From: RGIG4074 sp964615285
GTDB taxonomy: Bacteria; Bacillota; Clostridia; Christensenellales; Borkfalkiaceae
Length of the DNA: 28,598 nucleotides
Assembly: GCA_964615285.1 (NCBI GenBank)
Contig: CAZTND010000021.1
Coordinates: 1-28,598, forward strand
Direction of reading: 5' to 3'
In this document: positions 15,143 to 23,633 of the stretch, piece after piece
How the letters are laid out: each line of letters starts with the position of its first letter
How positions within the stretch are numbered: position 1 is the first letter of the stretch
Translations under genes and position numbers: made by a program
Notes under the pieces: generated by a model
The model's database searches: none
Told to the model about the DNA's origin: nothing
The model's input: only the letters and a program-made list of their open reading frames with translations

Positions 15143-15842
15143 CGCGCGGGGCGGCAGGACGGAGGGTCTGCGCCCGGAACAGGCGGCCGAGATCGAGGGG
15201 ATCATCGGCTATTCCTTTCGGGATAAGGCGCTGCTGCGGCAGTGTTTCACGCTCTCTTCCGCGTCCGAACGCAACAACGAGCGGCTGGAATTTTTAGGCG
15301 ATGCGGTCATCGGTTTCTGCGTGGCAGAAATGCTGTACCTGCGTTCTGAGGAGGACGAAGGGGACATGACCGAGCGCAGAAAAAAGTTCGTCGCCAACGA
15401 CGTCCTGCGCGCGGCGGTCGAAAGATTGGGGCTGGAAAAATATCTGCTGCACGCGGGCGGACGGGAGGCCGTGGGAAAGAAGCCGGTCGCCAGCCTGTTT
15501 GAAGCGTTGGCGGCGGGCATCTATCTGGACGGGGGCATGCCTGCGGCAAAGGCGTTCATTGCGGACAAGCTCATGAAGCCGGAAGCAAAGCGGGCTTCCG
15601 GCGAAGCCCGTTCGGGCGTCAACCACAAGGGAATGCTGCAGGAATATCTGCAGGGCGCGGGCATGCCCCGCGCGGAATATCAACTTCTGGAAAAAAGCGG
15701 ACCCGATCATCGTCCATTTTTCCGCGTGCGGGCAAGCGCGCAGGGGCGTTCGGGTACGGGCGAGGGCGGCAGCAAGGCGGCGGCCGAACAGGCGGCTGCC
15801 GAAAAATTACTCGAATCGTTAAGGAACGGAGATAAACATTGA
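15135..15842 (+). CDS. rnc: Ribonuclease III, with substitution at a metal-binding Asp
   Basis: RNase III cuts double-stranded RNA, including rRNA precursors. The 235-residue protein has the signature NNERLEFLGDAVIG (Glu52 and Asp56 equivalent to catalytic residues) and a second block ASLFEALAAGIYLDGG with Glu123. In most homologues this block reads (A/S)D-x-F-E; here Ser120 stands where the second metal-binding Asp (Asp114 of E. coli) is expected. The C-terminal dsRNA-binding domain (about 160-230) is intact, with GEGGSKAAAEQAAAEKLL. The ATG at 15135 overlaps plsX and has only a weak ribosome site, suggesting coupling. Its stop overlaps the smc start. Family is certain; whether catalysis is altered is open. 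Confidence 0.95.
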   Translation: MPDARGGRTEGLRPEQAAEIEGIIGYSFRDKALLRQCFTLSSASERNNERLEFLGDAVIGFCVAEMLYLRSEEDEGDMTERRKKFVANDVLRAAVERLGLEKYLLHAGGREAVGKKPVASLFEALAAGIYLDGGMPAAKAFIADKLMKPEAKRASGEARSGVNHKGMLQEYLQGAGMPRAEYQLLEKSGPDHRPFFRVRASAQGRSGTGEGGSKAAAEQAAAEKLLESLRNGDKH

Positions 15843-18800
15843 ATCTGAAAGAAATGCAGCTTGTCGGCTTCAAATCGTTCGCCGACAAGACCACAATTCC
15901 ATTCCGGGACGGCGTGACGTGTATCGTGGGGCCCAACGGCTGCGGCAAATCCAACGTGGCGGACGCGGTGCGCTGGGTGCTCGGCGAGCAGTCCGCCAAG
16001 ACCCTGCGCGGCTCCAGCATGCAGGACGTCATCTTCAACGGCACGCAAAAGCGCCGCTCGCTCTCCTTCTGCGAGGTGACGCTCACCTTTGACAACTCTT
16101 CCAAACTCTTTGACATCGACTACGGCGAAGTGGCGATGGCGCGGCGGCTGTACCGGAGCGGCGAGAGCGAATACCTTCTGAACCAACAGAAATGCCGCCT
16201 TCGGGACATCGTCGCCCTGTTGCACGGCGTGGGCGTGGGCAAAGAGGGCTATTCCATCATCGGACAGGGCAAAGTCGCGCAGATCATGAACTCCAAGCCC
16301 GAGGACCGGCGCACCATCTTTGAAGAGGCGACGGGCATCATGATCCACAAACAGCGCAAGCAGGAGGTCGAACGGAAGCTGGAGGCCTCCGAGGACAATC
16401 TCGCCGTCTACAAACAGCGCATGGCGGAGGCCGAGCGGCAGCTCACCCCCCTCGCAAAACAGGCGGAGACGGCGCAAAAGTACAACGAATACGCCGCCGA
16501 CCTCAAATACCACGAGGTCAACGCCTACATATTTCGCCGCGAGAACGCCGAGACCGAAAAGGGGCGCTATACCAAGGAAATGGAGCGTCTGAGCGGGGAG
16601 ATCGAGCGGTTCAAAGGCGAGATCGCCGATATTCTGGACGAGCGCGAGCGGCACCGCGCCGAGCTCGATGAAGCGGACAGGCATCTTTCCGAACTCAACG
16701 AGCGGCTGTTGCGCTACACCGTCGGCAACACCGAAAAGAGCGGTAATGCCCGCCTGTATCGGGAAAAGGCGAACGCCTTCCGCGAAAAACTCCAGGGCGC
16801 GAAAGAGGACATCGCCTCCTGCGAGAAACGCATCGAAGAGATAGGGCATGCCCTGGAAGAATGCGATAAAGCCATCGCCGAAAAGCGCGGGCGCGCGGGG
16901 GAGATCGAGCGCGAATGCAAGGAAATACTGCATAAGATCAAGGCGTTGGACGATGAGATCTCCTCCTACGAAAAGGACGTCATGCAAGACCGCGTGCGCG
17001 AGCTTTCCTCTCTGGAGGACCTCTCTCAGCTCAAGGAAAACATGGGCAGCCTGTCGGCAAAGAAAGCCGCCGTGGCAGAGCGCATGGAGGAAGTGCGCGC
17101 GGCGATCGAAAAAGAGGAAAAGCGGCGGGACGGCCTGCGCGGCGAACTCTCTCTCTGTGCCGAAAAGATAAAGAAATTATCCGCTTTGGCCGCATCGGCG
17201 GACGAGGTTCTCGCAAAACAGGGCGCCGCCGTCGAAACGGAGCAGGAAAAATACGACAAACTGAATGCCGACATCTATGCCTGCAACGCCCGCATCGAGA
17301 GCGTGGAAAATTCCCTCGACCTGTACGTCGGGCTCAAAAACCGTTTCGAGGGTTACAAGGACTCCGTGCGCCGCCTTCTGGCGGCCGCCAAGACCGACCC
17401 CGAGGTCAACAAGCGCATCCGCGGCATGATCGCGGACATCGTCAGCTGCGAAAGCAAGTACGAGCTCGCCATCGAAACGCTCTTCGGCGGTGCCATGCAG
17501 AACATCGTCACCGCCACCAGCGAACACGCCAAGGACCTCATCGCCTTCTTGAAGCGCAACAACATCGGCGTGGTCACCTTCCTGCCCGTCGATTCCATGC
17601 GGCCGAAATACGACAGCCGCGACGTGGAGCGGGCGCTGAACGAGCCGGGCGCGCTGGGGCTTGCCGACCGCATCGTCAAATACGACGAATATTATGCGCC
17701 CGTCATCAAAAACCTGCTCGGCAACACGCTGGTCTGCGACAACAACGACAGCGCGGTGCGCATCGCGCGCAAATACGCGCACGCCTTCCGCATCGTCACG
17801 CTGGAGGGGGACATCATCGCCACCAGCGGCGCCATGACGGGCGGGTCGCGGAAGAAGGACGCCGGCAACCTCTTGCAGAACGAGCGGCTCATCAAGCAGT
17901 GCGAGGAGGAGATACAGTCCCGCAAAGCGGAACTCTCCCGCCTGCGGACGGCGCTGGAAAGCTGTGCCTCTGCGCGCACGGCGGCGCAGGACAAGCTGGA
18001 AGAGCTGCGCGCCCGTTTTCAGGCGGCGGCGACCGACCTTGCGACCGTCAGACAGCAGGAAGCGTCCCTGCAGCAGCTCGTGGGAGAGGTCGAGGACAAC
18101 ATCACCGTCTATCACGGCGTTCTTGCCGAACTGAAACAGAAGGAAAGCACCCTTTCAGACGAGGCGCAGGCAAGTTCCGAAAACGAAAAAGTACTCGCCA
18201 AGATCCGCGTGGAGGCGGACGAGGAGCGGGATAAAAAGCGCCGCGAGAGCGAAAACCGCCGCGCCGAACGGCAGGGCTTGCAGGAGAAGTACAACGCCCT
18301 GCAGGTCGAAGCCGCGTCCGTGGCGGGCGGGTTGGAGAGCGAACGGCAGACCGCCGTCCGGTTGAAGGGCGAGCGCACCGACCTGTATGCCGCCATCGAA
18401 CGGCAGAAGGCGGAAATGGCGGATTACGAAAAGGAGATCGCCCGCTGGGAGCGCGAGGCCGAGCGGCAGGCGCTCACCAAAGAGGAACAGGCGGCGGTGG
18501 ACAAGCTGCGCGCCGAGATCGAGCAGGCGGGCGCGGAAAAACAGAGGATCAACCTCCGCCAGATCGAGCTGGAAACGGCGCAGAGCGGCGTGCAGGAGAA
18601 GATCAACGACGCCACGGCCCGCCGCGGCAAGTGCGAAGTGGAGGTGGGGCGCATCGAGACCAACCTCGAAAACCTGCGCCAGCGCATCGAGGAGGCGTAC
18701 GCCCTGTCCTACGAGGACTGTCTGCCTCTGCGCGACCCGGAATACGACATTGCGGCTTCGGCGAACGAAATCGCCAACTTAAAGCGCAAGATCACCTCTC

Positions 18801-19435
18801 TCGGCCCCGTCAATGCCAACGCGCTCGAGGACTACGAGGCGTTGAAGACCCGTTACGACGAGATGGTCATGCAGCGCGACGACGTGGAAAAAGCCATCGA
18901 GGACGCGCGTCAGCTGCTCGAAGAGATCAAGGCGGACATGCGCGAGCGGTTCGACGCGGGCTTCAATGCCATCAACGAAAACTTTATGTACATCTTCAAG
19001 GAGCTCTTCGGCGGCGGCAAGGCGGAATTGCAGCTCGACTACACCGACTGCGAGGACCCGCTGGACGCGGGCGTGGAGATCAACGCCTGCCCGCCGGGCA
19101 AGAAACTCACCAAAATTTCCCTGCTGTCGGGCGGGGAACAGGCGCTCACCGCCATTGCCATTTTGTTCGCCATCCTGAAGAGCAACCCCATGCCCTTCTG
19201 CATTCTGGACGAGATCGAAGCGGCGCTCGACGACGCCAACGTCGACCGCTTTGCGCGGTATCTGAAGAAGTTTTCCAAGGAAACGCAGTTCATCGTCATC
19301 ACGCACAGAAAGCCGACCATGAACCAGGCCGATTCCCTCTTCGGCGTCACCATGGAAGAGAAGGGCGTGTCCAAGATCGTATCGGTCAAACTGTCCGAAG
19401 TCGAATCCCGCCTGGGCGGCGACACCGTGCAGTGA
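15839..19435 (+). CDS. smc: Chromosome segregation protein SMC
   Basis: SMC with ScpA and ScpB forms the condensin that organises and segregates the chromosome from the origin. The 1198-residue protein has Walker A GPNGCGKS (31-38), a coiled coil to about 490, the hinge at about 495-660 (RFEGYKDSVRRLL, GGAMQNIVT), a second coiled coil, then signature LSGGEQ (1096-1101) and Walker B FCILDE (1120-1125). Length is typical. The start is TTG at 15839, whose bases overlap the rnc stop (TTGA), with GGAG eight bases upstream. It is chosen because homologues begin just before the GFKSFADK block at the same distance. The next ATG, at 15854, would remove the first beta strand. Repeat copy B begins directly after the stop. 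Confidence 0.97.
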   Translation: MNLKEMQLVGFKSFADKTTIPFRDGVTCIVGPNGCGKSNVADAVRWVLGEQSAKTLRGSSMQDVIFNGTQKRRSLSFCEVTLTFDNSSKLFDIDYGEVAMARRLYRSGESEYLLNQQKCRLRDIVALLHGVGVGKEGYSIIGQGKVAQIMNSKPEDRRTIFEEATGIMIHKQRKQEVERKLEASEDNLAVYKQRMAEAERQLTPLAKQAETAQKYNEYAADLKYHEVNAYIFRRENAETEKGRYTKEMERLSGEIERFKGEIADILDERERHRAELDEADRHLSELNERLLRYTVGNTEKSGNARLYREKANAFREKLQGAKEDIASCEKRIEEIGHALEECDKAIAEKRGRAGEIERECKEILHKIKALDDEISSYEKDVMQDRVRELSSLEDLSQLKENMGSLSAKKAAVAERMEEVRAAIEKEEKRRDGLRGELSLCAEKIKKLSALAASADEVLAKQGAAVETEQEKYDKLNADIYACNARIESVENSLDLYVGLKNRFEGYKDSVRRLLAAAKTDPEVNKRIRGMIADIVSCESKYELAIETLFGGAMQNIVTATSEHAKDLIAFLKRNNIGVVTFLPVDSMRPKYDSRDVERALNEPGALGLADRIVKYDEYYAPVIKNLLGNTLVCDNNDSAVRIARKYAHAFRIVTLEGDIIATSGAMTGGSRKKDAGNLLQNERLIKQCEEEIQSRKAELSRLRTALESCASARTAAQDKLEELRARFQAAATDLATVRQQEASLQQLVGEVEDNITVYHGVLAELKQKESTLSDEAQASSENEKVLAKIRVEADEERDKKRRESENRRAERQGLQEKYNALQVEAASVAGGLESERQTAVRLKGERTDLYAAIERQKAEMADYEKEIARWEREAERQALTKEEQAAVDKLRAEIEQAGAEKQRINLRQIELETAQSGVQEKINDATARRGKCEVEVGRIETNLENLRQRIEEAYALSYEDCLPLRDPEYDIAASANEIANLKRKITSLGPVNANALEDYEALKTRYDEMVMQRDDVEKAIEDARQLLEEIKADMRERFDAGFNAINENFMYIFKELFGGGKAELQLDYTDCEDPLDAGVEINACPPGKKLTKISLLSGGEQALTAIAILFAILKSNPMPFCILDEIEAALDDANVDRFARYLKKFSKETQFIVITHRKPTMNQADSLFGVTMEEKGVSKIVSVKLSEVESRLGGDTVQ

Positions 19436-19663
19436 CCCGCCGCGGGCGATAACCCGGGATTTCAAAGGGACGATGTCCCTTTGGCGGGGAGGCAAGGGGC
19501 GGCGCCCCTTGCGAATAAGAATCCCCCTGCAAGCGGAGCATCGCTCCGCGTCCGCCCGTTCGGGCGATGAAGGCGCAAGCCTGTCGGCTTGCTTTATGAG
19601 TTCGGTAATTTATGGAGGGCTCCGCCCTCCAAACCACCCGCCAAAGGAGCCACGCTCCTTTGG
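19436..19663 (+). repeat. Composite hairpin-array repeat, copy B
   Basis: The array begins immediately after the smc TGA. CCCGC/GCGGG comes first, then conserved GGGCGATAAC and GGGATTTC. The hairpins follow in order: CAAAGGGAC (19463-19483, GAT loop), GCAAGGGGC (19492-19512, GGC loop), GCGGAGC (19533-19549, ATC loop), CGCCCG (19553-19566), GCAAGCC (19575-19592), TGGAGGGC (19613-19631, TCC loop) and CCAAAGGAGC (19641-19663, CAC loop, 10 bp). Order and spacing match copies A and C while several arms differ with both sides changed. It separates smc from ftsY. An AAGGAG ribosome site for ftsY lies about 50 nt after its end. Confidence 0.87.
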
Positions 19664-19729
19664 AAACCACCGTTGCGCAGGGCAGAACTTTGTGCCGCGC
19701 TTAAAATTGATGTAAGGAGTCAGAAATCT

Positions 19730-20626
19730 ATGGGATTGTTCGGCAACCTGTTCGCCGCGCTGAAAAAGACGAAGGACAACGTGTCCGGCAAATTGCGCGT
19801 GCTCTTTTTCCGCAACAAGCTGGGCGATGAATTTTACGACGAGCTGGAGGAGATACTCATCGGTGCAGACGTCTCCGTCACCATGGCGGAGGAGGTCGTT
19901 TCTCAGGTCAAGGAGGAGGCGATCGGCGGAAAGATCAAGGACGCGGAATATGTCACCGATCTTTTGAAAGACATCATGCAGGACATCCTCGAAGAGACGC
20001 CCATGCCCGAGATCACCTATCCCTGCGTCATCATGCTCGTGGGCGTGAACGGCGTGGGCAAGACGACGACCATCGGCAAACTGGCAAGTTATTTCACGCG
20101 GCAGCACAAGAGCGTCACGGTCGCGGCGGCGGATACCTTCCGCGCGGCGGCAAGCGACCAGCTCTCCGTCTGGGCGGACCGCGCAAAGGTGCGCATCATC
20201 AAGCACGAAGAGGGGAGCGATCCCTCGGCGGTCGTCTACGACGCCCTCTCTTCCGCCAAGGCGCGCGGCACCGACGTGGTCATCGTGGACACCGCGGGAC
20301 GGCTGCACGTCAAGGACAACCTCATGAACGAGCTCAAAAAGATGCACCGCGTGGTCGAACGGGAGTACCCGCAGGCGGCGTTCTATAAATTTCTCGTGCT
20401 CGACGCCACCACGGGGCAGAACGCCGTTTCGCAGGCAAAGGCGTTCAACGAGGCGGTCGATCTGGACGGCGTGGTGCTCACCAAGCTGGACGGTACGGCG
20501 AAAGGGGGCTTCATCATCTCCCTTTGCGGCGATCTGCACATCCCCGTCGTATTTGTCGGCACGGGCGAAAAGATGGAGGACATCGCCCTTTTCAATGCCG
20601 AAGAGTTCGTCGAAGCGATTTTGTGA
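19730..20626 (+). CDS. ftsY: Signal recognition particle receptor FtsY
   Basis: FtsY is the membrane-side GTPase partner of Ffh and hands ribosome-nascent chains to the Sec translocon. This 298-residue protein lacks a long acidic A domain, as is usual in many Firmicutes. The N domain spans about 15-95. The G domain has GVNGVGKT (105-112), the DTFRAAA block, DTAGRLH and TKLDGTAKGG. The ATG at 19730 begins the typical MGLFGNLF membrane-contact helix and has AAGGAG ten bases upstream; an upstream in-frame extension would cross repeat DNA. smc-ftsY order is common in Firmicutes, but here repeat copy B lies between them. ffh and ylxM do not follow; a terminator does. Confidence 0.97.
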   Translation: MGLFGNLFAALKKTKDNVSGKLRVLFFRNKLGDEFYDELEEILIGADVSVTMAEEVVSQVKEEAIGGKIKDAEYVTDLLKDIMQDILEETPMPEITYPCVIMLVGVNGVGKTTTIGKLASYFTRQHKSVTVAAADTFRAAASDQLSVWADRAKVRIIKHEEGSDPSAVVYDALSSAKARGTDVVIVDTAGRLHVKDNLMNELKKMHRVVEREYPQAAFYKFLVLDATTGQNAVSQAKAFNEAVDLDGVVLTKLDGTAKGGFIISLCGDLHIPVVFVGTGEKMEDIALFNAEEFVEAIL

Positions 20627-20680
20627 TCTTTGCGGGCATGCCCCTGCAATATCGACCATTCATACAAATCGAAAAAACAG

Positions 20681-20721
20681 AAAGCATCCGGCGGAAACGA
20701 ATGTTATCCGGATGCTTTTTT
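20681..20721 (+). terminator. Intrinsic terminator after ftsY
   Basis: AAAGCATCCGG (20681-20691) and CCGGATGCTTT (20708-20718) pair perfectly over 11 bp around a 16-nt loop, followed by TTT. An A run precedes the left arm, so it can work in both directions. Confidence 0.85.
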
Positions 20722-20836
20722 GTCGGCGCGTTTCTCTTTTCCCGCTTCTCCCGTCGCCTCGGCCGGCGGGGCGGACGGTATAATTTCCGCCCGAATGGGA
20801 CATAGTAAGAGCAAAAAAAGAAAAGAGGAATTGCTT

Positions 20837-21217
20837 GTGCTCGACAGTCGGACGGCGCTGTTATTGCAGAGGATAAACTCGTTGTGCGCGGACGAAAATT
20901 ATAAAATCGTGGACAAGGACGAATTGTCCGGAGCCTTTCCCGCGTCGCTCGTTCCCACGGCGGCGGGACTGGACGGCATGCTGGAATATCTCAAAGAAAA
21001 TGCCTATGTGGACGTGCGCTATGCCGACAGGCAGCGGGGCGTCTACTGTCTGCTCCCCCTCCCCGCAGGCAGGCTCTATTCCGAAAAAGAACAGGAAAAG
21101 CGCGCAGAGGCGACCGGAAATTTCCGAAAACTCCTGCTCGCGTCCCTTGTCGGCTCCTTCGCGGGCGCCCTGCTCGGCGCGGGCATGGCGGCGGTGTTCA
21201 TTGCCTCTATCGCGTAA
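20837..21217 (+). CDS. Small winged-helix-like protein with C-terminal membrane segment, paralogue 1
   Basis: I do not recognise a named family. The roughly 126-residue protein has a helical N-terminal part (ALLLQRINSLC), a LDGMLEYLKENAYVDVRY helix-strand unit that looks like the second half of a winged helix, and one hydrophobic helix near the C terminus (LLLASLVGSFAGALLGAGMAAVF). The next gene has the same plan and alignable positions, so the two are tandem paralogues. I prefer GTG 20837, which has AGAGGA upstream and leaves a leader of about 46 nt after a TATAAT at 20779-20784. An ATG at 20795 would extend the protein by 14 basic residues but would be nearly leaderless. A regulator or adaptor anchored by its tail is a guess. 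Confidence 0.65.
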   Translation: MLDSRTALLLQRINSLCADENYKIVDKDELSGAFPASLVPTAAGLDGMLEYLKENAYVDVRYADRQRGVYCLLPLPAGRLYSEKEQEKRAEATGNFRKLLLASLVGSFAGALLGAGMAAVFIASIA

Positions 21218-21226
21218 GGGAGATGT

Positions 21227-21586
21227 ATGCTGACGAAGCGGGAAAAGCGGGTCATGGACAGGGTGTTTGAACTTTGCGGGGAAGAGGGAAGCTGCCTGTG
21301 CGCGCCCTGGGATATTTTACAGCGCTTTGCCGCCAGGGAACGCCCGGACGAAGCGCAGCTCGAGGACATTCTGCACGCCCTGCAGGCGGACGGCTATTTC
21401 GACATCATCCGCTCCGAACGCAAGGGGGACCCGATGTATGTCATCACCCTGCGCTCGGACGGCTATTCCTACCGCCGGGAAAGTTTGCAGGTGCGGCGCA
21501 GCATCGCCTTCAAGGTCGCTTTGGCGGTGGGGGGCGCCGTGCTCTCTTTTCTCATCGGACTGCTCCTGCGCGTCCTTTTTTCCTGA
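21227..21586 (+). CDS. Small winged-helix-like protein with C-terminal membrane segment, paralogue 2
   Basis: This 119-residue protein starts nine bases after its paralogue, with GGGAG just before the ATG at 21227. It begins LTKREKRVMDRVFELCGEE, continues with LEDILHALQADGYFDIIRSERKGDPMY (recognition-helix-and-wing-like), and ends in a single hydrophobic helix (AFKVALAVGGAVLSFLIGLLL). The match to paralogue 1 is clearest in the L-x-x-(M/I)-L-x-x-L-x-x-x-x-Y-x-D block and in the tail. The two could form a heterodimer at the membrane. There is no catalytic motif. A strong terminator follows at once, so the pair is a two-gene unit. Its place next to uvrB suggests no clear role. Confidence 0.75.
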   Translation: MLTKREKRVMDRVFELCGEEGSCLCAPWDILQRFAARERPDEAQLEDILHALQADGYFDIIRSERKGDPMYVITLRSDGYSYRRESLQVRRSIAFKVALAVGGAVLSFLIGLLLRVLFS

Positions 21587-21587
21587 A

Positions 21588-21628
21588 CAATTGTTTGCTT
21601 TTTGCCCTTGCAAACAATTGCTTTTTTT
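21588..21628 (+). terminator. Intrinsic terminator after the paralogue pair
   Basis: CAATTGTTTGC (21588-21598) and GCAAACAATTG (21610-21620) form a perfect 11-bp stem with an 11-nt loop, followed by CTTTTTTT. Its right arm overlaps the uvrB -35. Confidence 0.88.
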
Positions 21629-21646
21629 GCGCATAAGCGGTATAAT
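21618..21646 (+). promoter_or_regulatory. Promoter of uvrB
   Basis: TTGCTT (21618-21623) and TATAAT (21641-21646) are 17 bp apart. The -35 lies within the 3' arm and U run of the preceding terminator. No clear LexA box (GAACNNNNGTTC) is visible near it. Confidence 0.7.
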
Positions 21647-21677
21647 ACAGAGAGAAAAAGTTTTTACGGAGAAAGAC

Positions 21678-23633
21678 ATGGAGTTCAGGCTTCATTCCAA
21701 ATTTCAGCCGACGGGCGATCAGCCGCAGGCGATCGAAAAACTGACGCAGGGGGTGCTGGACGGCGTGCGCACGCAGGTGCTCGTGGGCGTCACGGGCAGC
21801 GGCAAGACCTTCACCATGGCGAACGTCATCAAAAACGTGGGCAAGCCCACGCTGGTCATCGCGCACAACAAGACCCTCGCGGCGCAGCTCTGCAACGAGT
21901 TCCGGGAGTTCTTTCCCGAAAACCGCGTGGAATATTTCGTGTCTTATTACGACTATTACCAGCCCGAAAGTTACATCCCCTCCACCGATACGTACATTGA
22001 AAAGGACCTGGCGCTCAACGACGAGATCGACAAGCTCCGCAATTCCACGACCTGTTCGCTCTGCGAACGGGAGGATGTCATCGTGGTGTCGTCGGTGTCC
22101 TGCATCTACGGCCTGGGCGCGCCCGAGGAGTACTTTCGCCTGAGCATTTCCCTTCGCCCCGGCATGGAGATCGAGCGGGACGAACTCATGCGTAGGCTCA
22201 CCGAACTGCAATACACCCGCAACGACATGGACTTCAAACGCTCCACCTTCCGCGCGCACGGGGACATTCTGGAAATTTTTCCCGCCTCCAATTCGGAGAT
22301 CGCCATCCGCGTGGAGTTTTTCGGGGACGAGATCGACCGCATTTTCGAGGAGGATGCCCTGACGGGCAAGATCGTCAGCGAGCTCAAACATGCCGCCATC
22401 TTCCCCGCCAGCCACTACGCCGTGGGCAGTCAGCGGCTGGGTGCCGCGCTCTCTCTCATCGCGCACGATCTGGAGGACGAAGTGGAGGCGTTCCGCGCGC
22501 AGGGGAAGCTGTTGGAGGCGCAGCGGCTCTCCCAGCGCACCAATCACGACCTGGAGATGATCCGCGAGATCGGGTATTGTTCGGGCATTGAAAATTATTC
22601 CCGCTACTTCGACGGCAGAAAGCCGGGCGAGCCCTCCTTCACGCTGCTCGATTACTTCCCGAAGGGGGATTTTCTGATGTTCATCGACGAGAGCCACATG
22701 ACAATTCCGCAGATCCGCGCCATGTACCGCGGCGACCTGTCGCGCAAGACCAATCTGGTGGAATACGGCTTCCGCATGAAGTCCGCATACGACAACCGCC
22801 CGCTGACCTTTGAAGAATTTGACGCGCGCGTGCCCCAGCTCATCTGCGTATCCGCCACGCCCGCGCCGTACGAACTCGGGCAGGCGGGCAACGTCGTCGA
22901 ACAGCTCATCCGCCCGACGGGCCTGCTGGATCCGCCCGTCACGGTGCGCCCGACCAAGGGGCAGATCGACGATTTACTTTCCGAGATCAACACGGTCGTC
23001 GCCGCGGGCGGCAGGGTGCTTGTCACCACGCTGACCAAGCGCATGAGCGAGGAACTGACCGACTATCTCAAAGAACACGGCATCAAAGTCAAGTACATGC
23101 ATTCGGACATCGACGCGCTCGAACGCATCGACATCGTCAACGGGCTCCGAAGCGGCGAGTTCGACGTGCTCTGCGGCATCAACCTGCTGCGCGAAGGGCT
23201 CGACCTGCCCGAAGTGCGGCTGGTGGCGATATTGGACGCGGACAAAGAGGGCTTTTTGCGCAGCGACACGGCTTTGGTGCAGACCATCGGCCGCGCGGCG
23301 CGCAACGCCGAAGGGCGGGTCATCATGTATGCGGACACGGTCACCGACTCCATGCAGCGCGCCATTTCGGAGACCGAGCGTCGGCGGAAGATCCAGGACG
23401 AATACAACAAGGCGCACGGCATCACGCCCAAGACCATCATCAAGGAAGTCAGGTCCACGCTCTCCATCACCCGCAAAAAGAAGGCGGGGGAGGACATGTC
23501 CGTGAAAGATATTCCCGCGGAGATCGAAAAATTAAAGGCTTTGATGAAGGTCGCCTCCGCGCAGCTCGACTTCGAGCGCGCCATTGAGATCCGCGACACC
23601 ATCGCACAGCTCCGCGCCCGCCTGCGCCGCTGA
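21678..23633 (+). CDS. uvrB: UvrABC system protein B
   Basis: UvrB is the damage-verifying helicase-like subunit of nucleotide excision repair, loaded by UvrA and recruiting UvrC. The 651-residue protein has Walker A GVTGSGKT (37-44), the DNA-clamping beta-hairpin region YYDYYQPESYIP at about 92-103, the IDESHMTIPQ helicase motif, late motifs GRAARN and HSDIDALERI, and the C-terminal UVR domain (about 615-651, EIEKLKALMKVASAQLDFERAIEIRD in outline) that binds UvrC. The ATG at 21678 has GGAG six bases upstream and begins the conserved MEFRLHSKFQPTGDQP. Repeat copy C begins directly after its stop. uvrA lies 1.5 kb downstream, not adjacent as in many Firmicutes. Confidence 0.98.
   Translation: MEFRLHSKFQPTGDQPQAIEKLTQGVLDGVRTQVLVGVTGSGKTFTMANVIKNVGKPTLVIAHNKTLAAQLCNEFREFFPENRVEYFVSYYDYYQPESYIPSTDTYIEKDLALNDEIDKLRNSTTCSLCEREDVIVVSSVSCIYGLGAPEEYFRLSISLRPGMEIERDELMRRLTELQYTRNDMDFKRSTFRAHGDILEIFPASNSEIAIRVEFFGDEIDRIFEEDALTGKIVSELKHAAIFPASHYAVGSQRLGAALSLIAHDLEDEVEAFRAQGKLLEAQRLSQRTNHDLEMIREIGYCSGIENYSRYFDGRKPGEPSFTLLDYFPKGDFLMFIDESHMTIPQIRAMYRGDLSRKTNLVEYGFRMKSAYDNRPLTFEEFDARVPQLICVSATPAPYELGQAGNVVEQLIRPTGLLDPPVTVRPTKGQIDDLLSEINTVVAAGGRVLVTTLTKRMSEELTDYLKEHGIKVKYMHSDIDALERIDIVNGLRSGEFDVLCGINLLREGLDLPEVRLVAILDADKEGFLRSDTALVQTIGRAARNAEGRVIMYADTVTDSMQRAISETERRRKIQDEYNKAHGITPKTIIKEVRSTLSITRKKKAGEDMSVKDIPAEIEKLKALMKVASAQLDFERAIEIRDTIAQLRARLRR

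Noticed and set aside
19589..19729. N-terminal extension of FtsY by 47 residues
   Set aside because: It is translated from repeat copy B; the ATG at 19730 starts the conserved membrane-contact helix and has AAGGAG upstream.
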